Positions 33,279-43,115 are shown, counted from the first letter of the stretch. The stretch is DNA of 64,000 nucleotides from Nocardia caishijiensis NBRC 108228 (GCF_001612825.1 NZ_BDBE01000039.1:169669-233668); one strand, 5' to 3'. The notes: a model not told the origin generated them from the sequence alone. Numbers and translations: made by a program.

Positions 33279-34313
33279 ATGTCCATCGTCGCCACCGAAA
33301 TCGTCCTGCCCGAGCGGGTGGAGCCCGAGGGCCTGCTGGTGACCCGGCGCTCGTTGCCCGCACCCGGGCCGGGTCGGGCCGTCGTCGCCGTGGAGGCGAG
33401 CGGTGTCTCGTTCGCCGAGCAGCAGATGCGCCGCGGCAAGTACTACGACCAACCCGCGTTCCCGTTCGTTCCCGGCTACGACCTGGTCGGCACCGTCCTC
33501 GCCGTCGGTCCTGGCGTCGACACGACCATGATCGGCAGGCGGGTCGCCGCGCTGACCAAGATCGGCGGATGGAGCAGCCATGCCGAGCTCGACGCCGCCG
33601 CTCTCGTCGCGGTGCCCGACGGGCTCGCGGCCGATGCGGCGGAGACCTTTGTCGTCAACGGAATCACGGCCTGGCAGATGTTGTTCCGCATCGCGAAGGC
33701 GCGTCGCGGGCAGACCGTCCTGGTTCACGGCGCCAACGGAGGCGTGGGGTCGACGCTGGTGCAGCTGGCCCGCGCCGAGGGAATTCATGTCATCGGCACG
33801 TCGTCGACACGGCACGCCGAAGCGGTCCGGGCGCTCGGCGCCACCTGGGTCGACTACCGCGGCGATGTGGGGCAGCAGGTCCGGGCGCTGGCACCCGACG
33901 GGGTGGACGCGGTGTTCGACCACATCGGCGGTCCGGGGATCACCGAGTCGTTCGCTCTGCTCGCGCCCGGCGGCACCCTGGTGTCCTACGGCACCGCGTC
34001 GACCAAGAACGACGAGGGCAATTCGCGGCTACCGGTCCTGCGGTTGCTCGGCCGACTACTGGTGTGGAACGCGTTGCCCAACAAGCGCAACGCGCACTTC
34101 TTCAATCTCTGGGCGGGCAAGCGCGACCTGCCGCGTTTCCGTGCCCGCATCGCCGAGGACCTGGCGGCCGTGTTCGACCTCGCCGCTCGCGGCGTGCTGC
34201 GCGCACAGGTGGGTGCGCGGGTGCCGTTGGCACAGGCCGCGCGAGCGATGCGGCTCGCCGAATCGAGCACTGTCGTCGGCAAGGTCGTCCTGGTCGCCGA
34301 CACCGAGTCCTGA
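33279..34313 (+). CDS. Quinone oxidoreductase-type medium-chain dehydrogenase
   Basis: A 344-residue medium-chain dehydrogenase/reductase with the GroES-like N-domain (VPGYDLVGTVLAVGPGV) and the NADPH-binding VLVHGANGGVGSTLVQLA loop. The catalytic and structural zinc Cys residues are absent, as in the quinone reductase/enoyl reductase branch. It probably reduces an alpha,beta-unsaturated carbonyl or quinone. GGAGAG precedes the ATG. The membrane protein gene follows within 30 bp. Confidence 0.8.
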   Translation: MSIVATEIVLPERVEPEGLLVTRRSLPAPGPGRAVVAVEASGVSFAEQQMRRGKYYDQPAFPFVPGYDLVGTVLAVGPGVDTTMIGRRVAALTKIGGWSSHAELDAAALVAVPDGLAADAAETFVVNGITAWQMLFRIAKARRGQTVLVHGANGGVGSTLVQLARAEGIHVIGTSSTRHAEAVRALGATWVDYRGDVGQQVRALAPDGVDAVFDHIGGPGITESFALLAPGGTLVSYGTASTKNDEGNSRLPVLRLLGRLLVWNALPNKRNAHFFNLWAGKRDLPRFRARIAEDLAAVFDLAARGVLRAQVGARVPLAQAARAMRLAESSTVVGKVVLVADTES

Positions 34314-34339
34314 ACCCCTACGATTCTGGAGAAATTACG

Positions 34340-34903
34340 ATGTCCGCTCTGCGTGTTCTGCTCGACAACCGTCCGTCCTACCTCAGTTTCGGTGCCGCGT
34401 GGCTGCTCGGCCACGGCGCTTACGCCGTGTCGCACGGTGATTCACCGCTCGTGCGGCTGCCCGCCGTGGTTCCGGGCGCGCTGCTCGTCGGCGGGTTGCT
34501 GATCGCGATGATCGTGACCAGCGTTGTCACGATGCGGGCCAAACGCGGCGCGACCGGAGCCGAGGCGGTGATCGGCAACCTGCTCGCCGCCTCGTGGCTG
34601 GTGGGTTTCGGTGCGCAGTTCTTCGTCATCACGGCGCTGAGTTCGGCAGTGGCCGACGAGAATCTGCGGATGCTGTTGTGGCCGACCGGTTCCGGTCTCG
34701 TCGTCGGCCTGCTGTATCTGGCCGGTGGTGCCGCCTACCGGGATGTGCTGCAGTACGCGCTCGGTGCGTGGCTGGCATTGACGTCCTCGGCTGCGCTGTT
34801 CCTCACCGGGGCGAGCCCGTACTGGGTGCTGGCGCTGGCCGGTGGTGGCAGCTACCTGGTGGCCGCCGCGCTCGAACCACGTCGCCACGCTGTCCCCGCC
34901 TGA
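34340..34903 (+). CDS. Integral membrane protein in the TetR-controlled operon
   Basis: A 187-residue protein with about six hydrophobic helices (starting near 15, 42, 80, 110, 133 and 158). No known transporter signature is visible. It starts 26 bp after the dehydrogenase stop with GGAG upstream and shares its regulation. Function unknown. Confidence 0.7.
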   Translation: MSALRVLLDNRPSYLSFGAAWLLGHGAYAVSHGDSPLVRLPAVVPGALLVGGLLIAMIVTSVVTMRAKRGATGAEAVIGNLLAASWLVGFGAQFFVITALSSAVADENLRMLLWPTGSGLVVGLLYLAGGAAYRDVLQYALGAWLALTSSAALFLTGASPYWVLALAGGGSYLVAAALEPRRHAVPA

Positions 34904-35059
34904 ATCAGCGTCTGACCGTCGTCGAGCCCGGCTCGGCGGCGGATGCGCTGGTTTCCCATCCCCTTCTCACTGTATACACGATCGCGGCCGCTCATGAGAC
35001 ATCGAAAAGTGGTCCATAATCGCTCGCGTACTGCTGAAACCGCAGGTGAGGAGTGGGTT

Positions 35060-37645
35060 ATGGGTGTTGTTCTCGAGTTCGGGCAGATCGATCGGTCGCA
35101 GGTGGGAATCGTCGGGGGCAAGGGTGCGAATCTGGGTGAGCTGGCACGCATCGAGGGGGTTCGGGTGCCCGACGGGTTCTGCGTGACGACCGAGGCCTTC
35201 GACCGGGCCCTCGCGGGCGCGACGGCGGTCCGTGCGCGCATCCGCGACCTGGCGGACCTCTCGCCCGAGGACCGGGCGGGGATCAGCGCAGCCGGTGCCG
35301 CGATCCGCCGCGACATCGAGCAGTTGCCGGTACCCGAGGACGTGGCGGCCGAGATCCTCACCGCGCACGCCCGGCTCGGCGCCGACGCCGCGTACGCGGT
35401 GCGCTCCAGCGCCACGGCCGAGGACCTGCCGACCGCGTCGTTCGCCGGGCAGCAGGACACCTATCTGAATGTGATCGGTGCGGCGCGGGTACTCGATCAC
35501 GTGCGGCGATGCTGGGCTTCGCTGTTCACCGAGCGGGCGGTGACCTACCGCCTGCGAAACGGGTTCGACAGCAGCATGATCCGGATGGCGGTCGTGGTGC
35601 AGCGGATGGTGTTTCCGCGTGCGTCGGGCATCCTGATGACGGCCGACCCGGTCACCTCCGATCGCACCGTCGTCTCCATCGATGCCGGGTTCGGTCTCGG
35701 CGAAGCCCTGGTCTCCGGCCTGGTGAACGCCGATGTGTACAAGGTGCGCGACGGCGAGATCGACAAGACCATCGCCACCAAGAAGATCGCCGTCGAACCG
35801 GTGGTCTCCGGCGGCACCGAGGTGCGTGAGATAGCCGACGATCGTCGCGACGAACCGGTTCTCTCGGACACCGAGGTGCTGCGGCTGGCCGAGCTGGGCC
35901 GACGCGTCGAAGCGCATTTCGGCGCCGCGCAGGACATCGAATGGTGCCTCGACGACGAGATCCGCCTCGTCCAGAGCAGGCCGATCACCACACTGTTCCC
36001 GGTTCCCGACGCGGCCGACGACGCCGACCGCGTCTACGTGTCGGTGGGTCATCAGCAGATGATGACCGATGCCATGAAACCGCTCGGGCTTTCGTTCTGG
36101 CAGCTCACCAGTCACGCGCCCATGCGTGACGCGGGTGGGCGGCTGTTCGTCGACGTCACCGAACGATTGGCCTCGCCGACCGCGGGCCCGGCCGTGGCCG
36201 AGGCGCTCGGGAAGTCCGATCCGCTGATGGGTGACGCGTTGCGCACGGTCCTCGATCGCGGCTTCGTCCCCCTTGTTCCGCAGACCGACCCGGTCGCGGC
36301 ACCGCCGACGCCCGCGCCGATCGACACCGACCCGGCGATCGTCGAGGAGTTGATCGCCGACAGCGAGGCCTCGCTGGCCGTCCTGAAACGCGAGATCGCC
36401 GCCCTGTCCGGGTCGGCACTGCTCGATTTCATCCACGCCGACATCGCGGAATTGCAGCGGGTGCTGTTCTCCCCGCGCGGATTGCGGATCATCACAGCCG
36501 CCATGGACGCCACCGAATGGCTCAACGACCGCTTGGGCGAATGGCTCGGTGAGAAGAATCCCGCCGATGCGCTCAGCCAGTCGGTGCCGGGCAACGTGAC
36601 CTCGGAAATGGGGTTGGCATTGCTCGATGTCGCCGACGCCATCCGTCCGCACCCACAGGTGGTGGCGTACCTGCGGGAGATCGAGCAGAACGGCACGAGC
36701 GATTTCCTCGGTGGTCTCGAGCAGTGTTCGGGCGGCCCCTCGGCACGGGTCGCGATCAGCGAATTCCTCGACAGGTACGGGATGCGCTGTGTCGGCGAGA
36801 TCGATATCACCCGCACCCGGTGGAGCGAGGACCCCACCGCGCTCGTGCCGACCATTCTGGGCAATGTCCACAACTTCGGACCCGGCGCGGGCCGAGAGCG
36901 TTTCGAGGAGGGGCTGCGCGATGCCGAGCAGCAGCGCGCTCGTATTCTGCGAGAACTACGTGCCCTGCCGGACGGCGAAAACAAGGCCGAGGAAACCGCG
37001 CGGATGATCGACCGAGTCCGTACTTTCGCCGGTTACCGCGAATACCCGAAGTACGGCATGGTCAGCCGCTATTTCGTCTACAAGCAGGCGCTGCTGCGCG
37101 AAGCCGAGCGACTCGCGGCGGCCGGGCTACTCCGGCGACCCGAGGACATCTTCTTCCTGCGGTTCGAGGAATTGCGCGACGTGGTGCGCGACCGCCGCGT
37201 GGACGACACACTCATCGACGAGCGGCGCGAAGCGTTCCGCACCTTCCGAACGCTCAGCGCGCCAAGGGTTCTCACCTCCGACGGCGAGGCGGTGACCGGT
37301 GCGTACCGGCGCGAGGATCTGCCCGAGGGCGCGCTGCCCGGCATGGCGGTCTCCGCAGGCACGATCGAGGGTCGAGCACAGGTAGTCCTCGATATCGGTC
37401 AGGCCGATCTCGAGCCCGGCGACATCCTCGTCACCGCCTACACCGACCCGAGTTGGACGCCGCTGTTCGTCGGCATCGCCGGACTGATCACCGAAGTGGG
37501 CGGGCTGATGACCCACGGCGCGGTCATCGCCCGCGAGTACGGCCTGCCCGCCGTCGTCGGCGTGGAACACGCGACCGAGCTGATCCGCGACGGACAGCGG
37601 ATCCGCGTGAACGGCACCGACGGTTACGTGGAGATCCTCACCTAG
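35060..37645 (+). CDS. rph: Rifamycin-inactivating phosphotransferase
   Basis: An 861-residue three-domain enzyme of the PEP-synthase/PPDK superfamily: an ATP-grasp domain (about 1-320; LVGGKG-type loop IVGGKGANLGELARI, SATAEDLPTASFAGQQDTYL), a long central rifamycin-binding domain and a C-terminal swivelling His domain. The catalytic His is H819 in GGLMTHGAVIAREYGLPAVV. It transfers the ATP beta-phosphate to the C21 hydroxyl of rifamycins, giving resistance. Length and the start MGVVLEFGQIDRSQVG fit Rph rather than true PEP synthase. AGGTGAGGAG precedes the ATG. No 19-bp rifamycin-associated element is recognisable upstream. The stop overlaps that of the convergent gene in CTAG. Confidence 0.88.
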   Translation: MGVVLEFGQIDRSQVGIVGGKGANLGELARIEGVRVPDGFCVTTEAFDRALAGATAVRARIRDLADLSPEDRAGISAAGAAIRRDIEQLPVPEDVAAEILTAHARLGADAAYAVRSSATAEDLPTASFAGQQDTYLNVIGAARVLDHVRRCWASLFTERAVTYRLRNGFDSSMIRMAVVVQRMVFPRASGILMTADPVTSDRTVVSIDAGFGLGEALVSGLVNADVYKVRDGEIDKTIATKKIAVEPVVSGGTEVREIADDRRDEPVLSDTEVLRLAELGRRVEAHFGAAQDIEWCLDDEIRLVQSRPITTLFPVPDAADDADRVYVSVGHQQMMTDAMKPLGLSFWQLTSHAPMRDAGGRLFVDVTERLASPTAGPAVAEALGKSDPLMGDALRTVLDRGFVPLVPQTDPVAAPPTPAPIDTDPAIVEELIADSEASLAVLKREIAALSGSALLDFIHADIAELQRVLFSPRGLRIITAAMDATEWLNDRLGEWLGEKNPADALSQSVPGNVTSEMGLALLDVADAIRPHPQVVAYLREIEQNGTSDFLGGLEQCSGGPSARVAISEFLDRYGMRCVGEIDITRTRWSEDPTALVPTILGNVHNFGPGAGRERFEEGLRDAEQQRARILRELRALPDGENKAEETARMIDRVRTFAGYREYPKYGMVSRYFVYKQALLREAERLAAAGLLRRPEDIFFLRFEELRDVVRDRRVDDTLIDERREAFRTFRTLSAPRVLTSDGEAVTGAYRREDLPEGALPGMAVSAGTIEGRAQVVLDIGQADLEPGDILVTAYTDPSWTPLFVGIAGLITEVGGLMTHGAVIAREYGLPAVVGVEHATELIRDGQRIRVNGTDGYVEILT

Positions 37646-38334
37646 CCGTCGGTGAGGCGCACATCCTCGGCGGCGGCGGTGACGTGCAGGCCGTCCGCCG
37701 CCGGGGTGATGGTGGTGATGCGCGCGCCGAGGGGCAGGCTCCGCAGTGGGACCACGAAGGTCAGTCTGCTCCGCAGCAGGGCCAGGGAGATGGTCGGACC
37801 GCCCGCCGAGTGCCGCGCGGACACGGGAGTCACCTCGATGCCGTCGGCGGTGGGTGCGACGGTGACGATCACGGTGGCGGGAACCATGATCCCGGCGACG
37901 GGGAACCGGCCGACCACGGTGAGGCCGTCCGGTCCGTATCCGATCGATTCCACGTCGTCGGGCGCGAACCCGCGCACGGTGTCGTAGGGGACGACCGCGG
38001 TGGCCGTCGCCGTGGCGGCCACCAGGTTCGCTGTGCGACCGGCGAGCACGTCACCCAGCGGTGCGGACACATCGTTGAGGGTGACGTCGAGGTCGCGGAC
38101 GGTGATGTCGTCGCCGGTCCAGTCGCCGACCGCGATGTCGATGGTGGGGTACGCGCCGTCGACGGCCTGGGTGAGGAACGGGAAACCGGGGATGTCGACC
38201 TCGGGCCGACTCGTGAGCTGGTATTCGGCGGCGATCTGGCGTCCGATCGCGTTCTGCGCGACCACGAGCGCCACCCGGTCGCCGACGAGCAGCGCGATCG
38301 CCGCCAGGATCAGCGATGTCAGCAACGTGCGCAT
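37642..38334 (-). CDS. LmeA-like phospholipid-binding protein (DUF2993)
   Basis: A 230-residue secreted or membrane-anchored protein: one N-terminal hydrophobic helix (about 4-24), then the DUF2993 beta-rich domain (EVDIPGFPFLTQAVDGAY, then VRDLDVTLNDVSAPLGD). Mycobacterial LmeA of this family supports lipomannan/lipoarabinomannan elongation in the periplasm. GAAGGGG precedes the ATG. Its stop shares three bases with the rph stop on the other strand. Confidence 0.75.
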   Translation of the reverse strand: MRTLLTSLILAAIALLVGDRVALVVAQNAIGRQIAAEYQLTSRPEVDIPGFPFLTQAVDGAYPTIDIAVGDWTGDDITVRDLDVTLNDVSAPLGDVLAGRTANLVAATATATAVVPYDTVRGFAPDDVESIGYGPDGLTVVGRFPVAGIMVPATVIVTVAPTADGIEVTPVSARHSAGGPTISLALLRSRLTFVVPLRSLPLGARITTITPAADGLHVTAAAEDVRLTDG

Positions 38335-38472
38335 GCGTTCAACCCCTTCACCTCACCCGTGCGGGCAGTGGCGACCATGCTACGGCTCGGGCCGTGCGTC
38401 GTCCGGCCCGATTGGGCCGCGACACAGTGGGTATCAGCCTCACACGCAGTCCACCGGAGGGAAGGATCGACC

Positions 38473-38796
38473 ATGGCGTACCCCGCCCACCACGGCTCCC
38501 GGATCTCGCGCCGCACCGGGCGCGAATTCCCCGACCACTCCCGAACGACCCGCAGCCACGCCGGTGAAGGACTCGAGGACGGGTACAACTTCCCCGGCAT
38601 CATCCTGTGCGCGCTGGCGGTGATCGCGCTCGGCCTGTGTCTGACCGCCGCCGGGTACGGCTTCGCGGGCTGGGGCGCGATCGCGGCCGTCGCCGCCGCG
38701 ACCCTCGCCCTGGCCGGTGTCGCCTGGCTGCTGCTGGAACACCGACGCGTGAAGGCCAAGGAGGGCCTCAACCTCACCGATCAACGCGGGCACTGA
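38473..38796 (+). CDS. UsfY-like small membrane protein
   Basis: A 107-residue protein with a polar N-terminus containing RTTRSHAGEGLED, two membrane helices (about 42-62 and 68-88) and a basic end (LLEHRRVKAKEG). This resembles mycobacterial UsfY, encoded near sigF. No sigF gene is near here, and its role is unknown. The ATG follows GGAAGGA. Confidence 0.6.
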   Translation: MAYPAHHGSRISRRTGREFPDHSRTTRSHAGEGLEDGYNFPGIILCALAVIALGLCLTAAGYGFAGWGAIAAVAAATLALAGVAWLLLEHRRVKAKEGLNLTDQRGH

Positions 38797-38809
38797 CCGC
38801 TCGAACGCG

Positions 38810-38844
38810 ACGCCCCCGACCTGTGTCAGGCCGGGGGCGTTTCT
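38810..38844 (+). terminator. Intrinsic terminator after the UsfY-like gene
   Basis: ACGCCCCCG at 38810-38818 pairs with CGGGGGCGT at 38832-38840, followed by TTCTT. Confidence 0.85.
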
Positions 38845-38883
38845 TGTGCGGCGGGGTGACCACCCGGGGGTACCGTCGGCGAT

Positions 38884-40932
38884 ATGGCCGACCACCATCC
38901 TCGGGGCAGCGGTTCGGACACCACCGACGACGAGCACCACGACGTGCCTTCGGGGCACCACCACGGTGACCACGTGGCCATGTTCCGGCGGCTGTTCTGG
39001 CTGATGCTGGCGCTGGCCGTGCCGGTGGTCGCCGCCGACATGATGTTCGCCGAACTCGTCGGCTACACCGTGCCGACGGGCTTGCGGTGGGTGTCGCCGG
39101 TGCTCGGCACCGTCATGTACATCTGGGGCGGGCAGCCGTTCCTCACCGGCGCCGTCGGTGAGATCCGGGCGCGCAAGCCCGCCATGATGCTGCTGATCGC
39201 GCTGGCCATCACCGTCGCCTTCCTCGCGTCCTGGGGTTCGACGCTCGGGCTGTTGCACCACGAGCTCGACTACTGGTGGGAACTGGCGCTGCTGATCGTG
39301 ATCATGCTGCTCGGTCACTGGATCGAGATGAGCTCGCTCGGACAGGCCTCCAGCGCGTTGGAATCGCTGGCCGCCCTGCTGCCCGACGAAGCCGAACGGG
39401 TCGGCGACGACGGCGCGACGAGCACCGTCGCGGTCGGCGACCTGCGCACCGGTGACCGCGTCGTCGTGCGACCCGGCGGTCGGGTGCCCGCCGACGGGGT
39501 GGTCGAGTCGGGCAGCGCCGATGTCGACGAGTCCATGATCACCGGCGAATCACGGCCGGTGCGGCGCGAACCGGGCGACAAGGTCGTCGCGGGCACCGTC
39601 ACCACCGATTCGGCCCTGCGGGTGCGGGTCACCGCAGTCGGTGCCGACACCGCTCTCGCGGGCATCCAGCGACTGGTCGCCGAGGCCCAGAATTCGTCGT
39701 CGCGGGCGCAAGTGCTCGCCGATCGGGCGGCGGGCTGGCTGTTCTGGTTCGCCGCCGGGTCCGCCGCGATCACCGCCGTCGTCTGGCTCGCCCTCGGCCG
39801 TCCCGAGGACGCGGTCACCCGAACCATCACCGTGCTGGTCATCGCGTGTCCGCACGCGCTCGGCCTGGCGATTCCGCTGGTCGTTTCGATCGCGACGGAA
39901 CGGGCCGCGAAGGCCGGTGTACTCATCACCGATCGCCGCGCCCTGGAAGCGATGCGCGCGGTCGACGCGATCCTGTTCGACAAGACCGGCACCCTCACCC
40001 GCGGCGCACCGGCCGTCGTCGGGACCACCGCCACCGGGTCGGGCCGCACCGACGACGATGTGCTCGCCCTGGCCGCGGCCGCCGAATCGGAGAGCGAGCA
40101 TCCGCTCGGGCGCGCCATCGTCGCCACCGCCTCCGACCACGGCGTCCGTGTTCCCACCGCCACCGGGTTCACCGCCCACAACGGTGTCGGAGTTCGCGCG
40201 ACGGTCGATGGTGCGACGATCGAGGTCGGCGGACCGGCCCTGCTGCACCGGCACCACCTCGAGCCCGCCGAGGCCACGGCGCGCTGGTCGGAGCAGGGGT
40301 CGACGGTGTTGCACGTGCTGCGCGACGGCGAGCTGATCGGCGCGTTGGCCCTGGCCGACGAGGTCCGTCCCGAATCCGCGCAGGCGATCCGGGCGCTGCA
40401 CCGCCGAGGCGTTCACGTCGCCATGATCACCGGTGACGCCGAGCCGGTGGCGCGCGCCGTGGCCGATCAACTCGGCATCGACCAGGTCTTCGCCGGGGTT
40501 CTGCCCGCCGACAAGGGCGAGAAGGTGCGTTCGCTGCAGGAGGCCGGGCACACCGTGGCCATGGTCGGTGACGGTGTCAACGACGCGCCCGCGCTCGCGC
40601 AGGCCGATGTCGGGATCGCCATCGGGGCAGGCACCGATGTCGCCATCGCCTCCGCGGGCGTAGTGCTCGCCTCCGACGATCCACGGGCGGTGGTCTCGGT
40701 GATCGAGCTGTCGCGGGCCACCTACCGCAAGATGGTCCAGAACCTCGTGTGGGCGGCTGGGTACAACATCGTCGCCGTCCCGCTGGCAGCGGGTGTCCTG
40801 GCGCCGTGGGGTGTCACGATGCCGATGGAGGTGGGGGCGCTGCTCATGTCCGCGTCCACGGTGGTCGTCGCGCTCAACGCTCAACTGCTGCGGCGCATCG
40901 ACCTCGACCCGGCCACCGTCGTGCGGGACTGA
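38884..40932 (+). CDS. P1B-type heavy-metal ATPase, CopB-like
   Basis: A 682-residue metal-transporting P-type ATPase. The N-terminus is His-rich (HHPRG, HHD, HHHGDH) with no CxxC domain. The membrane metal site is C322-P-H324 (IACPHALG), the mark of the P1B-3 (CopB) group for Cu(II)/Cu(I)/Ag. The actuator motif is TGES, the phosphorylation site is D366 (DKTGT), the P1B histidine lies in SEHPLG, and the hinge is GDGVNDAPAL. Eight helices are expected. It exports copper or a similar ion. No regulator is adjacent. Confidence 0.88.
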   Translation: MADHHPRGSGSDTTDDEHHDVPSGHHHGDHVAMFRRLFWLMLALAVPVVAADMMFAELVGYTVPTGLRWVSPVLGTVMYIWGGQPFLTGAVGEIRARKPAMMLLIALAITVAFLASWGSTLGLLHHELDYWWELALLIVIMLLGHWIEMSSLGQASSALESLAALLPDEAERVGDDGATSTVAVGDLRTGDRVVVRPGGRVPADGVVESGSADVDESMITGESRPVRREPGDKVVAGTVTTDSALRVRVTAVGADTALAGIQRLVAEAQNSSSRAQVLADRAAGWLFWFAAGSAAITAVVWLALGRPEDAVTRTITVLVIACPHALGLAIPLVVSIATERAAKAGVLITDRRALEAMRAVDAILFDKTGTLTRGAPAVVGTTATGSGRTDDDVLALAAAAESESEHPLGRAIVATASDHGVRVPTATGFTAHNGVGVRATVDGATIEVGGPALLHRHHLEPAEATARWSEQGSTVLHVLRDGELIGALALADEVRPESAQAIRALHRRGVHVAMITGDAEPVARAVADQLGIDQVFAGVLPADKGEKVRSLQEAGHTVAMVGDGVNDAPALAQADVGIAIGAGTDVAIASAGVVLASDDPRAVVSVIELSRATYRKMVQNLVWAAGYNIVAVPLAAGVLAPWGVTMPMEVGALLMSASTVVVALNAQLLRRIDLDPATVVRD

Positions 40933-40936
40933 GCCC

Positions 40937-41623
40937 TCACCCGATCGCGAACGCGACGAAGAAACCCGCCGCGGTCGCCATCCCCACCCACCAACCACCT
41001 TCCCGGTATGCCTCCGGCACAAGGGAGTCCGCGAGCATCGCGATCGTCGCACCGCCCGCGAACGCCTGCACCGCGCTGATCGCGCTGCTCGAGATGGTTC
41101 CGGCCAGCGCGTTGCCGAGCACGGTCACCGCGACGAGGACAGCGGCGGTGACCGCCCACAGCCCGAACGTCCGACCCGGCGAGAAGCCGTGCTGGTCACG
41201 CAGGAACGCGACCGCGCTCACCGCTTCCGGCACGTTTCCCACCGCGATGGCGACCAGCAGCACCAGTCCCCCGCCGCCGACCAGCGACACCCCGAGCGCC
41301 ATGTTCTCGGGGATGCCGTCGAGCACCGTGCCGAGCAACAGCGCCCACCCGATCGCGGCCCGCCCCAGCTTGTTCTCGATCAGATGATCCGCGACCACAT
41401 ACATCCCGGCCCCGGCGAACAGCGCGATTCCCGCGATCACGGCCCCGTCCCGCCGGAAGGCCGGTGCGAACAACTCCTCGGACACGGCGGCGATCATCGT
41501 CCCGGCCCCGAACGCCATCATGCTCGCCAACACCGCACGTGGCAGCGTCCACCGCACCCCGACCGCGACCCCGATCATCAGCGGAACCACGGTCCCCAAC
41601 CCGTAGAGCAGCGCAGTCAGCAT
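40937..41623 (-). CDS. ZIP-family metal transporter
   Basis: A 228-residue membrane protein with about eight helices. The paired metal-site helices carry LDGIPENMALGVSL and GNVPEAVSAVAF, as in ZIP transporters (HN/PE motifs, with Asp-Gly replacing His-Asn in the first). It would move zinc or another divalent ion into the cytoplasm. TAGGGT 6 bp before the ATG at 41623 indicates a leaderless mRNA. It converges with the CopB-like gene. Confidence 0.75.
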   Translation of the reverse strand: MLTALLYGLGTVVPLMIGVAVGVRWTLPRAVLASMMAFGAGTMIAAVSEELFAPAFRRDGAVIAGIALFAGAGMYVVADHLIENKLGRAAIGWALLLGTVLDGIPENMALGVSLVGGGGLVLLVAIAVGNVPEAVSAVAFLRDQHGFSPGRTFGLWAVTAAVLVAVTVLGNALAGTISSSAISAVQAFAGGATIAMLADSLVPEAYREGGWWVGMATAAGFFVAFAIG

Positions 41624-41727
41624 GGACAAACCCTAGCGAGGAAGCGGCCGCGCCAACGGTCGTGGCGCGTGGCGCGTCCGGCGAGGACACTGGGAGAAAC
41701 GAGCCGATGTTTCGAGGAGGATTGGCG

Positions 41728-42084
41728 ATGGCGGACGACGGATCTTTCGATGCCGACGATTTCGAGCGGGTTCTGCGTGGGGCGAGCGATGAGATTCGCG
41801 GATTGATCGGGAAGGCGGGCGGATTTCTTGATCAGTCGGTGTTGAATTCGTTGTTCGGGCAGTTCGCCGGGCCACAACCGAAGTCGGAGCCCGAGACGAC
41901 CGGCGCCACCGGCAGCGGGGTGTGGGCGATCTACACGCTCGATGAGGACGGGCAGGCTCGGGTGGATCAAGTTTTCCCGAGCGAACTCGAGGCACTGCGG
42001 GCACACCGCGACAACGTCGATGAGCGTCGCCGCGTGCGATTTCTGCCCTACGGGGTTCCGGTCAGCGTGCTCGACACACCCTGA
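41728..42084 (+). CDS. Uncharacterised 118-residue protein
   Basis: Soluble and acidic, with an amphipathic N-terminal half (ERVLRGASDEIRGLIGK, then FLDQSVLNSLFGQF) and a C-terminal strand-rich half (VWAIYTLDEDGQARVDQVF, then FLPYGVPVSVL). The ATG at 41728 is fixed by AGGAGG 7 bp upstream. I do not recognise the family. Confidence 0.6.
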   Translation: MADDGSFDADDFERVLRGASDEIRGLIGKAGGFLDQSVLNSLFGQFAGPQPKSEPETTGATGSGVWAIYTLDEDGQARVDQVFPSELEALRAHRDNVDERRRVRFLPYGVPVSVLDTP

Positions 42085-42173
42085 TCCTTTTCAGTTCCCT
42101 TACCGCCCTTACCTTTTCCTTCCCGTTACCTCGGCGATCAACCGATCAGCCTGACCGGACAGTGGTGGCGAAG

Positions 42174-42932
42174 TCAGGAATGCTGGTGCAGGATCTCAAC
42201 GATGGCGGTCTGCCCGAGCCGTTGCGCGTTCTCGAGAACCGTGCGGCCTTCGGCGTCACGGATGTTCGGGTCGGCGCCCGCGTCGAGCAGGGCGGTGACT
42301 GTGTCCTGGTATTTCTGTGAGCCGTCGCCGTAGACCACGGCCTCCTGCAGCGCCGTCCACTGCGGTGTGTTCACGTGATCGACGTCCACACCCGCCTCGA
42401 TCAGTATTCGCACGGTCGAGACGAACCCGTGCTCGGCGGCGGGAATCAGCGCGGTGCCGCCGAACCGATTCAAGCTGCGTATATCGGCCCCGTGCGCGAG
42501 AGTCATCCGCAGGATCTCGTCATACCCTTCGGCCCCCGCGTAGAGGTAGGCCGAATCCTGCAGGTCGTCCTTGGCGTCGACGTCGGCACCCGCATCGATC
42601 AGCACCCGCGCCGCGGCGACGGCCCGGTTCTTGACCGCCGTCACCAGTGGTGTGCGGCCCTCGTCGTCCCGCGCTTCCATGGGCGCGCCTCGATCGAGCA
42701 GTTCCCGCACGCGGGCACCGTCGTCGGCGGCCGCGGCCTCGTGCAGCGCTCCGGCGAGCGACGGGTCGACCGGTTGCGACGTCGGCGCCCCGCTCGTAGC
42801 CGCGCTCGCAGCGGTGGTGAATCGCGTGGTGGACGCCGCCTCGGACCCGGTGGACGAATCGGTCGAGCACGCCGTGCACAACACCGCCGTCCCCGCGAGC
42901 GCCAGCACAGCCATGCGGATCGAAGTGATCAC
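42174..42932 (-). CDS. Ankyrin-repeat lipoprotein
   Basis: A 252-residue exported protein: a signal peptide with lipobox LCTAC (Cys about 22), a Ser/Thr/Ala-rich linker (23-55) and then five or so ankyrin repeats (RTPLVTAVKNRAVAAARVLID, ADVDAKDD, GTALIPAAEHG, TALQEAVVYGD, GRTVLENAQRLG). It would sit on the outer face of the membrane as a protein-binding scaffold. GTG at 42932 is preceded by AAGGAGG. Confidence 0.85.
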   Translation of the reverse strand: MITSIRMAVLALAGTAVLCTACSTDSSTGSEAASTTRFTTAASAATSGAPTSQPVDPSLAGALHEAAAADDGARVRELLDRGAPMEARDDEGRTPLVTAVKNRAVAAARVLIDAGADVDAKDDLQDSAYLYAGAEGYDEILRMTLAHGADIRSLNRFGGTALIPAAEHGFVSTVRILIEAGVDVDHVNTPQWTALQEAVVYGDGSQKYQDTVTALLDAGADPNIRDAEGRTVLENAQRLGQTAIVEILHQHS

Positions 42933-43115
42933 ATCGAACCTCCTTGCCGAGCGTCCGGTATGGCTGCGCTCGACGCCACGCGCCGAGCCATCAGCGGACA
43001 GGTTACCCGGAAGGTCCTCGCGAATCCGGGCACAGTGCTTGTCCCCCGGTCGGGCGGGCTGTCACAATTGCTCAGCAGTTGCCGAGGTTTCTCCCTCACA
43101 CCGAAGAGGTAGTCC

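Noticed and set aside
34917..35059. Rifamycin-associated element upstream of rph
   Set aside because: I looked for a long GC-rich inverted repeat and found none.
34967..36871. A 634-codon minus-strand frame opposite rph
   Set aside because: Antisense shadow of a conserved enzyme with no recognisable motif.
36724..38472. Long in-frame upstream extension of the UsfY-like gene
   Set aside because: It overlaps rph and the LmeA-like gene and is an Arg/Pro-rich shadow; the ATG at 38473 with its own ribosome site is the real start.
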